Positions 40,536 through 49,517 of a DNA stretch of 64,000 nucleotides are shown here, one piece after another. The stretch's first letter is position 1. Each line of letters opens with the position of its first letter. Origin of the DNA: an uncultured Clostridia bacterium (GTDB lineage: Bacteria; Bacillota; Clostridia; Oscillospirales; Butyricicoccaceae); contig CANUCM010000067.1 in the NCBI GenBank assembly GCA_947856675.1, positions 1 through 64,000 on the forward strand, given 5' to 3'. The notes below the pieces were generated by a model. It saw nothing but the letters and a program-made list of their open reading frames with translations. It searched no databases and had not been told where the DNA came from. The position numbers were made by a program, and so were the translations under genes.

Positions 40536-40577
40536 GGGCGGCAAAGCGCTTGAACTTTCGCCGCCCTGTGATATAAT
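40536..40577 (+). promoter_or_regulatory. Promoter of the ATP synthase operon with overlapping inverted repeat
   Basis: TTGAAC (40550-40555), 16-bp spacer, perfect TATAAT (40572-40577). An 11/12-base inverted repeat (40536-40546 with 40555-40566, one bulge) straddles the -35 box and could be an operator or simply a DNA hairpin. Confidence 0.7.
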
Positions 40578-40661
40578 AGACAAAGCGGTGTCGATTGGCA
40601 ACAGATTCCCTGCGCGGAAAAATCCGCATGATTCCTGTGTAAAACGATTTCTGGAGGCTTC

Positions 40662-40913
40662 ATGAAAAAACAAAGCACCATGTTCCAGGTTTTGAGCGGC
40701 CTCAGCTATCTGACACAGGTAGGCCTTTCCGTTGCAACGCCTCTGGTTTTGTGCCTGCTGGGCGCATGGTGGCTGTACAACCGGTTGGGGGCAGGCTTGT
40801 GGGTTTTTCCGGCCGGTCTGCTGCTGGGGCTTGTCAGCGGCATCATCAGCTTGTGGAACTTTCTTCGCTATGTAAACAAAAAAGCTCATGACGACAGGGG
40901 GAAGCATCCATGA
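40662..40913 (+). CDS. atpZ: AtpZ-like ATP synthase accessory protein
   Basis: An 83-residue protein with two membrane helices (about 21-42 and 47-67) and the family-type stretch LLGAWWLYNRLG then GLLLGLVSGIISLWNFLRY. AtpZ/AtpI proteins form a small channel thought to feed Mg2+ or Ca2+ to the ATP synthase and help c-ring assembly. First gene of the atp operon; overlaps the next by 4 bases. Confidence 0.8.
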   Translation: MKKQSTMFQVLSGLSYLTQVGLSVATPLVLCLLGAWWLYNRLGAGLWVFPAGLLLGLVSGIISLWNFLRYVNKKAHDDRGKHP

Positions 40914-41347
40914 AAATCAGCCCGGTGGTCAAAAAAGAAACTGCCCGCATTGCGTTGGGAGTCTGTGTGCTCTCCGCAGTGATGCTGGGCATTTTTGCTT
41001 TGTGCGGCCGCTTTGATCTCACGGTTTTATGGGGTGCGCTGTTTGGCAGCGCCTACGCCATAACGAACTTTTTCCTGATGGCTTATACCATTCAGCGAGC
41101 CACGGAATCCAAACATACGCAGGCCAAGGCAAAAATTCAAATCTCATATACCCTTCGCAACCTGCTGATGCTCGCTGTGGGAATTACCGGCATGATAGCT
41201 CCGTGCTTTCACTGGCTTGCCGTCATTTTGCCGTTTTTGTTTCCGCGCCTCTCCATTCATCTGATGCATATACTGAAGCTGGAGAGCCGTCCTGTCAGCG
41301 CTGAAGCTGAAAATACAGCAAAGGGGAGGGAATATCAGGACGAATGA
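40910..41347 (+). CDS. atpI: ATP synthase subunit I (AtpI-like)
   Basis: A 145-residue protein with four membrane helices and a polar C-terminal tail. Typical features are GALFGSAYAITNFFLMAYTIQRA in the first hairpin and the basic loop before the third helix. AtpI assists c-ring assembly. GGGGGAAG precedes the start, and its end overlaps atpB by 4 bases. Confidence 0.8.
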   Translation: MKISPVVKKETARIALGVCVLSAVMLGIFALCGRFDLTVLWGALFGSAYAITNFFLMAYTIQRATESKHTQAKAKIQISYTLRNLLMLAVGITGMIAPCFHWLAVILPFLFPRLSIHLMHILKLESRPVSAEAENTAKGREYQDE

Positions 41348-42090
41348 ACGTAGAAATCAATGGCGCCCGAATCTTTTTTGAAATACCTGTCCTGGGCGGC
41401 ATCCCCATTACCGCCACTATGGTGAATGCCTGGTGCATTATGGTGCTTATCATCGGGCTGTGTATCTGGCTTACAAGGGATTTGAAAGTGCGGCCCACCG
41501 GAAAACGGCAGATTGTCGCAGAGTTTGTGGTGCAGACTGCGCAGAAGTTTGTCGTCGGGAACATGGGAGAACGCTTCCGGAACATGGTTCCGTTTGTCTC
41601 GGCGATTTTCAGCATGTCGGTGCTGTGCAGCCTGTCCAGCCTTGTCGGCGCATTTCCTGCGACAAGCGACCTGTCCACCGAGCTGGCCTGGGCTGTGGTT
41701 GTGTTTATCATGATCACGGGCACCAAAATCCGGACAGGCGGACTCGGCGGATATTTAAAAGGCTTTACACAGCCCATTTTTATCCTGACTCCGTTTAATA
41801 TTCTCAGCGAACTGGCCACGCCGATTTCCATGTCGTTCCGTCATTTCGGCAATATTGTTTCCGGAAGCGTCATCACCTCGCTGGTGTATGCGGCACTGGC
41901 CGTTGCATCACACGCGCTGTTCGGCTGGCTGCCCGGCGCCCTGGGTGAGATTCTTGGTTCGATTCCGTTTTTGCAGGTCGGTATCCCGGCCGTTCTCTCG
42001 GTGTACTTTGACCTTTTCTCCAGCTGTATGCAGGCATTTATTTTCTGCATGCTCACGATGCTTTATATCGCGAACGCAGCCGAAGAATAA
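41344..42090 (+). CDS. atpB: ATP synthase Fo subunit a
   Basis: A 248-residue membrane subunit that with the c-ring forms the ion path. The essential arginine is R166 in ISMSFRHFGNIVSG. About five or six helices, ending with AFIFCMLTMLYIANA. It keeps the ordinary bacterial layout. Confidence 0.95.
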   Translation: MNVEINGARIFFEIPVLGGIPITATMVNAWCIMVLIIGLCIWLTRDLKVRPTGKRQIVAEFVVQTAQKFVVGNMGERFRNMVPFVSAIFSMSVLCSLSSLVGAFPATSDLSTELAWAVVVFIMITGTKIRTGGLGGYLKGFTQPIFILTPFNILSELATPISMSFRHFGNIVSGSVITSLVYAALAVASHALFGWLPGALGEILGSIPFLQVGIPAVLSVYFDLFSSCMQAFIFCMLTMLYIANAAEE

Positions 42091-42173
42091 TTATCTTTAT
42101 TTTTGCGGCGTGTGCTGCAAAAATTGAAAATGAGTTTATTATTATTAACAGATTGCGTTAGGAGGATGTTCAC

Positions 42174-42437
42174 ATGTTGGAAAAAGCAATTGTTCTCGCA
42201 GGTTGTGCGGTAGGTGCAGGTCTTGCGCTGATCGCAGGTATCGGCCCTGGTATCGGCGAAGGCTATGCTGTCGGTAAAGCGTGCGAGGCCATCGGCCGCC
42301 AGCCTGAGTGCAAGGGCGAAGTGACCTCGACCATGCTGCTCGGCTGCGCCATTGCAGAAACCACTGGTATTTACGGCTTTGTCACCGGCCTTCTGCTTAT
42401 TTTTGTGGCCCCCGGCATTTTCCTCAACCTGCTGTAA
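42174..42437 (+). CDS. atpE: ATP synthase Fo subunit c, two-carboxylate Na+-type
   Basis: An 87-residue hairpin subunit. The loop is GRQPE (41-45). The ion site has E62 with T63 and Y67 in AIAETTGIY on helix 2, and E29 in GPGIGEGYA on helix 1. ES/T after the carboxylate and the conserved Tyr are the marks of Na+-binding c subunits, such as that of Ilyobacter, which has Gln where this protein has E29. A Glu there gives the two-carboxylate site described for Fusobacterium. The enzyme is therefore predicted to be coupled to Na+. TAGGAGG precedes the ATG. Confidence 0.95.
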   Translation: MLEKAIVLAGCAVGAGLALIAGIGPGIGEGYAVGKACEAIGRQPECKGEVTSTMLLGCAIAETTGIYGFVTGLLLIFVAPGIFLNLL

Positions 42438-42475
42438 TCCAAAGACCAGCATCCTGACCCAAAGGGGGGAATATT

Positions 42476-42982
42476 ATGGACAAATTCCAGTCGCTGGTCA
42501 CTGTAATGCCGTGGACTTTTATTACAGCCATCTGCAACCTGTTTATTCTGGCCGCCGCATTAAAGCACTTTCTGTTCAAACCCGTACAGAATGTCTTAAA
42601 CAAGCGCGCTCAGGAGGTGGAAACCACCTATCAGGAAGCGGAGCAGGCTCGCGAAAGCGCTCAGGCCATGCAGACGGAATACAAAGCCAAGCTGCAAAGC
42701 GCGTATGAAGAAGCCGGCAACATCGTCCGCACGGCCAGCGAACGAGCGGAAGCGCACAGCCAGGAGCTTTTGGAGCAAGCGCGGAACGAAGTGGCTGCCA
42801 TGAAGCAGAAAGCTGAACGCGAAATTGCAGATGATCGCAAAAAAGCTGCCGGCGAACTGAAAAATGATATTTCAGCTCTTGCCCTGGATATTGCCGGCAA
42901 AGTGGTTGAAAAGGAACTGGATGCCAAAGCTCACGACGAACTGATTCGCGAGTTTATTGACAAGGTCGGTGACGTTTCATGA
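42476..42982 (+). CDS. atpF: ATP synthase Fo subunit b
   Basis: A 168-residue stator subunit: one N-terminal membrane helix (about 9-29) then a long Ala/Glu/Lys-rich coiled coil to the end (EAEQARESAQAMQTEYKAKL and so on). GGGGGGAA site. Overlaps atpH by 4 bases. Confidence 0.93.
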   Translation: MDKFQSLVTVMPWTFITAICNLFILAAALKHFLFKPVQNVLNKRAQEVETTYQEAEQARESAQAMQTEYKAKLQSAYEEAGNIVRTASERAEAHSQELLEQARNEVAAMKQKAEREIADDRKKAAGELKNDISALALDIAGKVVEKELDAKAHDELIREFIDKVGDVS

Positions 42983-43509
42983 GTACGGCGGCAAAAGCCT
43001 ATGGCGGTGCGCTGTACAGCCTTGCATGCGAGGAAGGCTGTACGGATGAAGTGCTGGCCGGTGTGGAACTCGCGGCTGAGCTGTTTGCGAACAACCCCCG
43101 TTATCTCAGCCTGATGAAAAACCCGTCTGTGAGCACCCGCGAGCATCTGGCCCTTTTGGACGAGGCCTTCCGCGGCAGCATCCATTCCTATGCTTTGAAC
43201 TTTGTAAAAATTCTGTGTGAAAAGTACGCACTGGAGCTTCTCGGTTCCTGTATTGACGAGTACAGGGCCCTTTTATACAAAGATCGCGGCATATTGCCCG
43301 TTACCGCCTACAGCGCCGTTCCTTTATCCGAAAGCCAGCAGGACGCCCTTACCCGGCGGCTCGGCGATACAACCGGGAAAACCATTATCCTGGAGTGCCG
43401 CATTGACACGTCGCTCATCGGCGGCATCAAGCTCTGCTATGACGGACAGCAGCTGGACGGATCCATTGCGGGCCGTCTTGCATCGCTGCGCCAGGCGCTG
43501 ATGCAGTGA
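42979..43509 (+). CDS. atpH: ATP synthase F1 subunit delta
   Basis: A 176-residue OSCP/delta subunit linking the b stalk to the top of F1. N-terminal six-helix domain (AKAYGGALYSLACEEG) and C-terminal DTSLIGGIKLCYDGQQLDGSIAGRL, the most conserved family stretch. Normal length. Confidence 0.93.
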   Translation: MSTAAKAYGGALYSLACEEGCTDEVLAGVELAAELFANNPRYLSLMKNPSVSTREHLALLDEAFRGSIHSYALNFVKILCEKYALELLGSCIDEYRALLYKDRGILPVTAYSAVPLSESQQDALTRRLGDTTGKTIILECRIDTSLIGGIKLCYDGQQLDGSIAGRLASLRQALMQ

Positions 43510-43539
43510 TGCATCCATTACCGAAAGTTGGTGATTTCA

Positions 43540-45054
43540 TTGCAGCTGAAACCTGAAGATATCAGCAAAATCATAAAAAGCCAGATTAAAAACTATGAAA
43601 ACCGCATCGAATGCTCGGAAACCGGCACCGTCATTCTGGTCGGCGACGGCATCGCCCGCGCATACGGACTGGAAAAGTGCATGTCCAACGAGCTGGTTGA
43701 GTTTGCAAACGGCGAATACGGCATGGCGCTGAACCTGGAAGAAAACAGCGTTGCCATAGTCATTCTCGGTTCTGATGAAGGAATCAAAGAGGGCGACACG
43801 GTCAAACGGACCGGAAAAGTTGTCAGCGTTCCCGTCGGAGAAAGCATGATTGGCAGGGTCGTCAATGCCCTCGGCCAGCCGATTGACGGCCGCGGCCCCA
43901 TTGATACCCAGGAAACCCGCCCCATTGAAAGCCCCGCGCCGGGCATCATTGAAAGAAAAGGCGTTTCCGTACCGCTGCAAACCGGCATTAAGGCCATCGA
44001 CAGCATGATCCCCATCGGCCGCGGGCAGCGCGAGCTGATTATCGGCGACCGCCAAACGGGTAAAACCGTTATCGCGACCGACACCATCATCAACCAGCGC
44101 GGAAAAGACGTGCTGTGCATTTATGTCGCCATTGGCCAGAAGCGCTCCACCGTCACGCAGCTTGTCGAAAACCTGACGGCAGCCGGCGCCATGGATTATA
44201 CCATTGTTGTGGCAGCGACGGCCAGCGAGCTGGCGCCTTTGCAGTACATTGCCCCGTATGCCGGATGCAGCATCGGCGAGTATTTTATGGCGCAGGGCAA
44301 GGATGTGCTGATTATTTACGACGATCTTTCCAAGCACGCTGTGGCATACCGTGCCCTGTCGCTGTTGATCCGCCGTCCGCCCGGACGTGAAGCCTACCCC
44401 GGCGATGTTTTCTACCTTCACAGCCGTCTGCTGGAACGCGCCGCCCGTCTGGCACCCGAATATGGCGGCGGCTCCATTACAGCGCTTCCCATTATTGAAA
44501 CGCAGGCCGGCGATGTGTCCGCCTATATTCCGACCAACGTCATTTCCATTACGGACGGCCAGATTTTCCTTGAAAGCGAGCTGTTCCACTCGGGTGTCCG
44601 GCCGGCGGTAAACCCCGGCATTTCGGTCAGCCGTGTCGGTGGCAACGCACAAATCAAGGCGATGAAAAAAGTGTCCGGCTCGCTCAAGCTTTTGTATTCC
44701 CAGTACCGCGAGCTTCAGAGCTTTGCACAGTTCGGTTCGGACCTCGACGCCGACACCAAACGCCGCCTGGCCCAGGGCGAGCGCATCGTTGAGGTGCTCA
44801 AGCAGGATCGCAACGCACCGGTCGATGTTGAGCTGCAGGTCGCTATTTTGTATGCCGTCACGAACAACTATCTGGAAGACATTCCGGTCGACAAAATTCA
44901 CAGCTTTGAAGAGGCTCTGTTTGCTTATCTGCGCGACATGCATGAACCGCTCCTGCGGGAGATTCGCACAAGCGGCGTGCTGAGCGATGAGAGCGAAGAA
45001 ACCCTCAAAAAAGCCATCACCGACTGCAAGGCATCGTTTCTTCAACACCAGTAA
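43540..45054 (+). CDS. atpA: ATP synthase F1 subunit alpha
   Basis: A 504-residue non-catalytic nucleotide-binding subunit. P-loop GDRQTGKT, FMAQGKDVLIIYDDLSKHAVAYR, and the signature PAVNPGISVSRVG. I take the TTG at 43540 as the start (MQLKPEDISKII), since GGTGA lies five bases upstream and family members begin here; in-frame TTG/GTG codons at 43528 and 43531 overlap that site. Confidence 0.95.
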   Translation: MQLKPEDISKIIKSQIKNYENRIECSETGTVILVGDGIARAYGLEKCMSNELVEFANGEYGMALNLEENSVAIVILGSDEGIKEGDTVKRTGKVVSVPVGESMIGRVVNALGQPIDGRGPIDTQETRPIESPAPGIIERKGVSVPLQTGIKAIDSMIPIGRGQRELIIGDRQTGKTVIATDTIINQRGKDVLCIYVAIGQKRSTVTQLVENLTAAGAMDYTIVVAATASELAPLQYIAPYAGCSIGEYFMAQGKDVLIIYDDLSKHAVAYRALSLLIRRPPGREAYPGDVFYLHSRLLERAARLAPEYGGGSITALPIIETQAGDVSAYIPTNVISITDGQIFLESELFHSGVRPAVNPGISVSRVGGNAQIKAMKKVSGSLKLLYSQYRELQSFAQFGSDLDADTKRRLAQGERIVEVLKQDRNAPVDVELQVAILYAVTNNYLEDIPVDKIHSFEEALFAYLRDMHEPLLREIRTSGVLSDESEETLKKAITDCKASFLQHQ

Positions 45055-45075
45055 CCAGGAAAGGAGGGCGCTTAA

Positions 45076-45930
45076 ATGGCAGGAGCCTCAATGAAAGAAA
45101 TCAAGCTTCGGGTCAAAAGCGTGCAAAGCACCATGCAGATCACCAAAGCCATGGAGCTTGTCGCCTCCTCAAAGCTGCGCCGGGCGAAAGAAAATGCCGA
45201 ACGGTGCCGTCCGTTTTTTGACATCCTGCATCAAACCCTGACAGATATTGCGCTGACCAACCGCGATTTCAGCTCTCCCTATCTGGTGCGCCGGCCTGTA
45301 CAAAAATCCTGCTTTGTCGTCATCGCAGGTGACAGGGGGCTGGCCGGCGGCTACAACAGCAATGTGTTCAAGCTGGCGGCTTCGCAAATGTCGGGGAAAG
45401 AGGCTGTGGTTTTGCCCATTGGCAAAAAAGCCGTCGAATATTTTTCGCGGCACGGCTTTAAGCTGCTTTCCACCCAATATGCCTCGGTGGAAGCCATTGA
45501 CAATGCCGATTGCTCGGAAATCGCGCAGGTTCTCACCAAGGGCTATCGCCGCGGGGACTTCGACGAGCTTTTCGTCATCTATACAAACTTTGTTTCCATG
45601 CTGGTGCAGGACCCTGCCGCAATGGAGATTCTGCCCATCCATGATGTGCGCAGCAGCCAGAGCGGCCAGAATGCGAGCGGCATGATCCTGTATGAGCCCT
45701 CATGCGAGGCCGTGTACAACTCCATCGTGCCGCAGTATACAGCGGGCATACTGTTTTGTGCTGTGGCCGAGTCCCTTGCTTCCGAGCTGGGCGCACGGCG
45801 TACCGCCATGGAATCCGCCAGCAAAAACGCAGGCGAAATGATTGAAGACCTCAATTTGCGCTATAACCGCGCCCGTCAGGGTGCTATTACACAGGAAATC
45901 ACCGAAATTGTTGCCGGAGCAGAACACTAA
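45076..45930 (+). CDS. atpG: ATP synthase F1 subunit gamma
   Basis: A 284-residue central-stalk subunit. The N-terminal coiled-coil strand has MKEIKLRVKSVQSTMQITKAMELVA, the middle Rossmann-like domain has GDRGLAGGYNSN, and the C-terminal helix has ASKNAGEMIEDLNLRYNRARQGAITQEITEI. AAAGGAGG site. Confidence 0.96.
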   Translation: MAGASMKEIKLRVKSVQSTMQITKAMELVASSKLRRAKENAERCRPFFDILHQTLTDIALTNRDFSSPYLVRRPVQKSCFVVIAGDRGLAGGYNSNVFKLAASQMSGKEAVVLPIGKKAVEYFSRHGFKLLSTQYASVEAIDNADCSEIAQVLTKGYRRGDFDELFVIYTNFVSMLVQDPAAMEILPIHDVRSSQSGQNASGMILYEPSCEAVYNSIVPQYTAGILFCAVAESLASELGARRTAMESASKNAGEMIEDLNLRYNRARQGAITQEITEIVAGAEH

Positions 45931-45969
45931 AGCCGTTCAGCTTTACAGGCATTTTAAGGAGGTTTTTGT

Positions 45970-47364
45970 ATGAATCCTCAAAACACCGGCACGGTGGTGC
46001 AGGTTATCGGCCCCGTGCTTGATGTAAAATTTGAAAACGGCAGCCTGCCCGCTCTGCTCAACGCCCTTACTCTGGAAATCAACGGGCGGAAATTGACCGC
46101 CGAAGTGGCACAGCATATCGGCGACAACGTGGTGCGCTGCATTGCCATGAGCTCTACGGATGGGCTGGTGCGCGGCACGCCGGTCGTTGATACGGGCGGG
46201 CCCATTACGGTACCGGTAGGGCAGGCGACACTGGGACGCATTTTCAATCTGCTGGGCGAGCCTGTGGACAACCGTCCCGCGCCCGAAACGGAGGAACGCT
46301 GGCCCATTCACCGCCAGCCACCTTCTTATGAAGAACAGGAAAGCACCACTGAAATGCTGGAAACCGGCATCAAGGTTGTCGATCTTATCTGCCCTTATGC
46401 AAAGGGCGGCAAGATAGGTCTGTTCGGCGGCGCCGGCGTCGGAAAAACCGTTCTGATTATGGAGCTTATCAACAACGTCGCCACACAGCACGGCGGCCTG
46501 TCGGTTTTTACCGGTGTTGGTGAACGTACCCGTGAAGGCAACGATCTCTACAACGAGATGCAGGAGAGTGGCGTCATCTCCAAGACCGCTCTGGTCTACG
46601 GCCAAATGAACGAGCCGCCCGGAGCCCGTATGCGCGTGGGGCTTTCCGGCCTGACCATGGCAGAGTACTTCCGCGACCGCGAAGGGCAGGACGTTCTGCT
46701 CTTTATTGACAATATTTTCCGTTTTACGCAGGCCGGCTCCGAGGTGTCTGCGCTGCTGGGCCGCATGCCGTCGGCAGTCGGTTATCAGCCGACTCTGGCC
46801 ACGGAAATGGGCGCTCTGCAGGAGCGCATTACCTCAACCAAAAAGGGGTCCATCACTTCGGTTCAGGCCGTATACGTCCCGGCCGACGACCTGACCGACC
46901 CCGCCCCGGCAACGACGTTTGCCCACCTCGATGCCACGACGGTTCTTGACCGTGCCATTTCTTCGCTCGGCATTTACCCCGCCGTGGATCCGCTCGGTTC
47001 CACCAGCCGTATTCTTTCCCCCGATATCGTCGGCGAAGAGCATTACCAGGTTGCGCGTGAGGTGCAGCGCATCCTCCAGCGGTATAAGGAGCTGCAGGAT
47101 ATCATCGCAATTATGGGTATGGACGAACTGAGCGACGAAGATAAGCTGACGGTTTCCCGCGCCCGCAAAATCCAGCGTTTCCTCAGCCAGCCCTTTACCG
47201 TCGCCGAGCAGTTCACCGGAATGCAGGGACGCTATGTCCCCATTAAGGAAACCATCCGCGGATTCCGGGAAATTATTGAAGGCAAGCACGACGATTTGCC
47301 GGAGTCGGCTTTCCTGTTTGCCGGAAGCATCGACGATGTCGTGGAAAAGGCAAAACAGCAATAA
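45970..47364 (+). CDS. atpD: ATP synthase F1 subunit beta
   Basis: A 464-residue catalytic subunit. P-loop GGAGVGKT (153-160), GERTREGNDLYNEM with the catalytic Glu, LLFIDNIFRFTQAGSEVSALLGRMPSA-type switch region, ALF-type signature DPLGSTSRIL, and the regulatory MDELSDEDK variant of DELSEED. AAGGAGG site. Confidence 0.97.
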   Translation: MNPQNTGTVVQVIGPVLDVKFENGSLPALLNALTLEINGRKLTAEVAQHIGDNVVRCIAMSSTDGLVRGTPVVDTGGPITVPVGQATLGRIFNLLGEPVDNRPAPETEERWPIHRQPPSYEEQESTTEMLETGIKVVDLICPYAKGGKIGLFGGAGVGKTVLIMELINNVATQHGGLSVFTGVGERTREGNDLYNEMQESGVISKTALVYGQMNEPPGARMRVGLSGLTMAEYFRDREGQDVLLFIDNIFRFTQAGSEVSALLGRMPSAVGYQPTLATEMGALQERITSTKKGSITSVQAVYVPADDLTDPAPATTFAHLDATTVLDRAISSLGIYPAVDPLGSTSRILSPDIVGEEHYQVAREVQRILQRYKELQDIIAIMGMDELSDEDKLTVSRARKIQRFLSQPFTVAEQFTGMQGRYVPIKETIRGFREIIEGKHDDLPESAFLFAGSIDDVVEKAKQQ

Positions 47365-47402
47365 GCGGCTTGATGCGCCAGCCAGAGAGGATGTGAGCGG
47401 AT

Positions 47403-47807
47403 TTGGCGTTATTCCACCTGCAAATTGTCACGGCCGACGGACTGTTTTTTGATGACGAAGCAGAAAGCATTCTTGTGCGTACCATCGACGGCGACGTGTG
47501 CATTTTGGCCCGACATATAGACTATGTAACCGCGCTGGGAATGGGAGAAGCCCGCGTTACAGCTGGCGGCACAACGCGCCGCGCGGCCTGTATGGGCGGC
47601 ATGCTGGCTGTGACAGGCGGCCAAGTGCGGGTCGTGGCTTCGACCTTTGAATGGAAGGAAGATATTGATACCGAGCGTGCACTGAATGCACAGCAGCGGG
47701 CCAGAAATGTGCTGGATTCCGCCGCTGCTTCCGATGAAGAAAAACAATTTGCCCAGGCCGCGCTGGAGCGTGCGGAAATCCGGCTTCGCGTCGCCGGGCA
47801 AAAATAA
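47403..47807 (+). CDS. atpC: ATP synthase F1 subunit epsilon
   Basis: A 134-residue subunit: N-terminal beta sandwich (1-85) and a C-terminal two-helix arm (about 90-132). Starts at TTG behind GAGAGGATG. The usual PGHAPL-type turn is replaced by LARHIDYVTALG, a diverged form. Last gene of the atp operon. Confidence 0.92.
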   Translation: MALFHLQIVTADGLFFDDEAESILVRTIDGDVCILARHIDYVTALGMGEARVTAGGTTRRAACMGGMLAVTGGQVRVVASTFEWKEDIDTERALNAQQRARNVLDSAAASDEEKQFAQAALERAEIRLRVAGQK

Positions 47808-47820
47808 CTGCGCACCGCAA

Positions 47821-47858
47821 AAAAAGCGGCAGCTTCGAAAGAAGCTGCCGCTTTTTTG
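47821..47858 (+). terminator. Terminator of the atp operon
   Basis: Perfect 16-bp stem (47821-47836 with 47841-47856), GAAA tetraloop, T run. Confidence 0.95.
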
Positions 47859-47888
47859 TCATACCCGTGTCACTTACACAATACACAT
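47858..47888 (+). promoter_or_regulatory. Possible sigma-E-type sporulation promoter
   Basis: GTCATACC (47858-47865), 14-bp spacer, AATACACA (47880-47887), close to the sigma-E pattern kATAtt-N14-cATACAnT. It lies about 40 bases upstream of the DUF3794-LysM start and abuts the atp terminator. No sigma-A alternative is evident here. Confidence 0.4.
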
Positions 47889-47926
47889 GGAGCAGGAAAC
47901 CATATCAGCAAAGGAAGGGTTGTTTT

Positions 47927-49453
47927 ATGGAGCTGCTCAAAAACACCGTAACCCAGTATACTCTTTTATCTGACTGCACTTACAGTCAGGAGGAAACGCT
48001 CGAGACCATTGTCCCGGATGTAAACCCTGATGTTCTGCGTATCATCTGCGCGTCTTCTGAGCTGTGCATCAAGGAACAAAGCGTGCAGACCGGAAAAGTC
48101 CGCATATCCGGAGAAGTGCATTCGCGAATTTTTTATACGGCCGAAGGCGACCCCTGCATCTGGCAGGTGGAAGGCAGCACACCGTTTTCCTGTACAGCAG
48201 ACATTCCTCAGGCACTGCCGGACGACACACTGATTGTATCAGGAAACGCCGTGGGCGCCCAGGCTGTCATGCTGAACCCCCGAAAGCTGTCCGTCAAGAC
48301 ACAGTACTGTATCCGCATACAGCTTTACCGCTGCGAAACGCTTTCTTTTGTCAGCGGAGCAGAGTGCGACGGTGACGAGGATATTCACACGCAGGTCAGT
48401 ACCATCACCCCGCTGTTTCTCGTCGGCATACCGCAGCGCCGGCTGGTCATCAATGAAGAAATCCGTCTGTCCGGAGGAGCTTCCGCGGCAGACAGGCTGT
48501 ACCGGAGTGAAATTTCCTGGGTCACGGAAGACCTGAAAGTGCTGACAAACAAGATCATGATCCGGGGCAGCGTATGCGTCAAAGCCACGACGCTGGCCGG
48601 AAAAGACACCGGCCTTTCCCAGCACTCTTACAATCTTCCGTTTGCGCAGATTATTGAATCCGACAATACCGATGTAGGAGATCTGGTGGACATCAGCTAC
48701 CAGCTGCTGTGTGCCGATGTCCGGCTTGCCGCGGGCGCCGACGGTGCACCGGTCCTCCAGTGCTCCATCACCGCCTGTGCCCAGGCCTTTGTGCGCCGCC
48801 CCATTCCCATGCAGGTTCTTTCAGACCTTTACAGCACCGCCTTTGAAAGCGAAATGGAAACCGAAACCCTCTGTGTCTGCACGGGAATGCAGTCCCGGAA
48901 CACCGCTGCGTCTTTTTCTGAAACGGTACAGACCGACTATCCTGCGGTGCGTGTCCATGACGTTGCCGTATGCTGCGAATGCCGCACGCCCTGCGCCGGG
49001 GACGAATCGCTGTCAGGCTGGATTTGTTTTCAGATTCTCTATGAAACGACAACCGGAGGTCTTTGCTGCATGAACCGTAAGATCTCTTTGGAAGCACAGG
49101 CGGATTTCTGCCTTGCCGCAGGAGCATCGGCGCAGCTGGAATGCACAGATCTTCAGACAGCCTGTACGGAAGAGGGCAGCCTGTGCCTTTCCGGCAAAGG
49201 GGTATTCCGCTGCTCGCTTCCCGAAGCCGACAGCTGCTGCCAGGTAAAATCCTTCCAGCTCAACCGCCAGAACGTCAAGCAGCGCCCCCGCCGCGGCACC
49301 CTGATTCTCAGGGCGTACGGCAGCGGCGATACCGTCTGGCAGCTGGCCAAAAAATACGGAGCCTCTCCGGAAGCCATTCTTTCTGCCAACAAGGTTTCCT
49401 CTGAAAACGAGCTGGCTCCGGGCAAACTCATCATCATCCCTTTCAGCAGATAG
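47927..49453 (+). CDS. DUF3794 (SPOCS) - LysM protein, probable spore coat morphogenesis factor
   Basis: A 508-residue protein with repeated SPOCS/DUF3794 beta domains (about 35-130, 185-280 and 330-420) and a C-terminal LysM domain (about 455-505: GDTVWQLAKKYGASPEAILSANKV...LAPGKLIIIP). No signal peptide, so it acts in the mother cell. The combination is known from Clostridia sporulation genes (related to SipL, which joins SpoIVA to the forespore surface via LysM). It sits directly upstream of spoIVA, making a SipL-like role very likely. AAAGGAAGGG sets the start. Confidence 0.88.
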   Translation: MELLKNTVTQYTLLSDCTYSQEETLETIVPDVNPDVLRIICASSELCIKEQSVQTGKVRISGEVHSRIFYTAEGDPCIWQVEGSTPFSCTADIPQALPDDTLIVSGNAVGAQAVMLNPRKLSVKTQYCIRIQLYRCETLSFVSGAECDGDEDIHTQVSTITPLFLVGIPQRRLVINEEIRLSGGASAADRLYRSEISWVTEDLKVLTNKIMIRGSVCVKATTLAGKDTGLSQHSYNLPFAQIIESDNTDVGDLVDISYQLLCADVRLAAGADGAPVLQCSITACAQAFVRRPIPMQVLSDLYSTAFESEMETETLCVCTGMQSRNTAASFSETVQTDYPAVRVHDVAVCCECRTPCAGDESLSGWICFQILYETTTGGLCCMNRKISLEAQADFCLAAGASAQLECTDLQTACTEEGSLCLSGKGVFRCSLPEADSCCQVKSFQLNRQNVKQRPRRGTLILRAYGSGDTVWQLAKKYGASPEAILSANKVSSENELAPGKLIIIPFSR

Positions 49454-49517
49454 CGGTTCTAAGGCCGAAGCCTGGCCATATAATTCTAACAAAAGTATTC
49501 CGCAGGGAGGAATGTGC

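Noticed and set aside
43537..45048. 503-codon minus-strand frame
   Set aside because: Exact antisense of atpA; no family match and no ribosome site.
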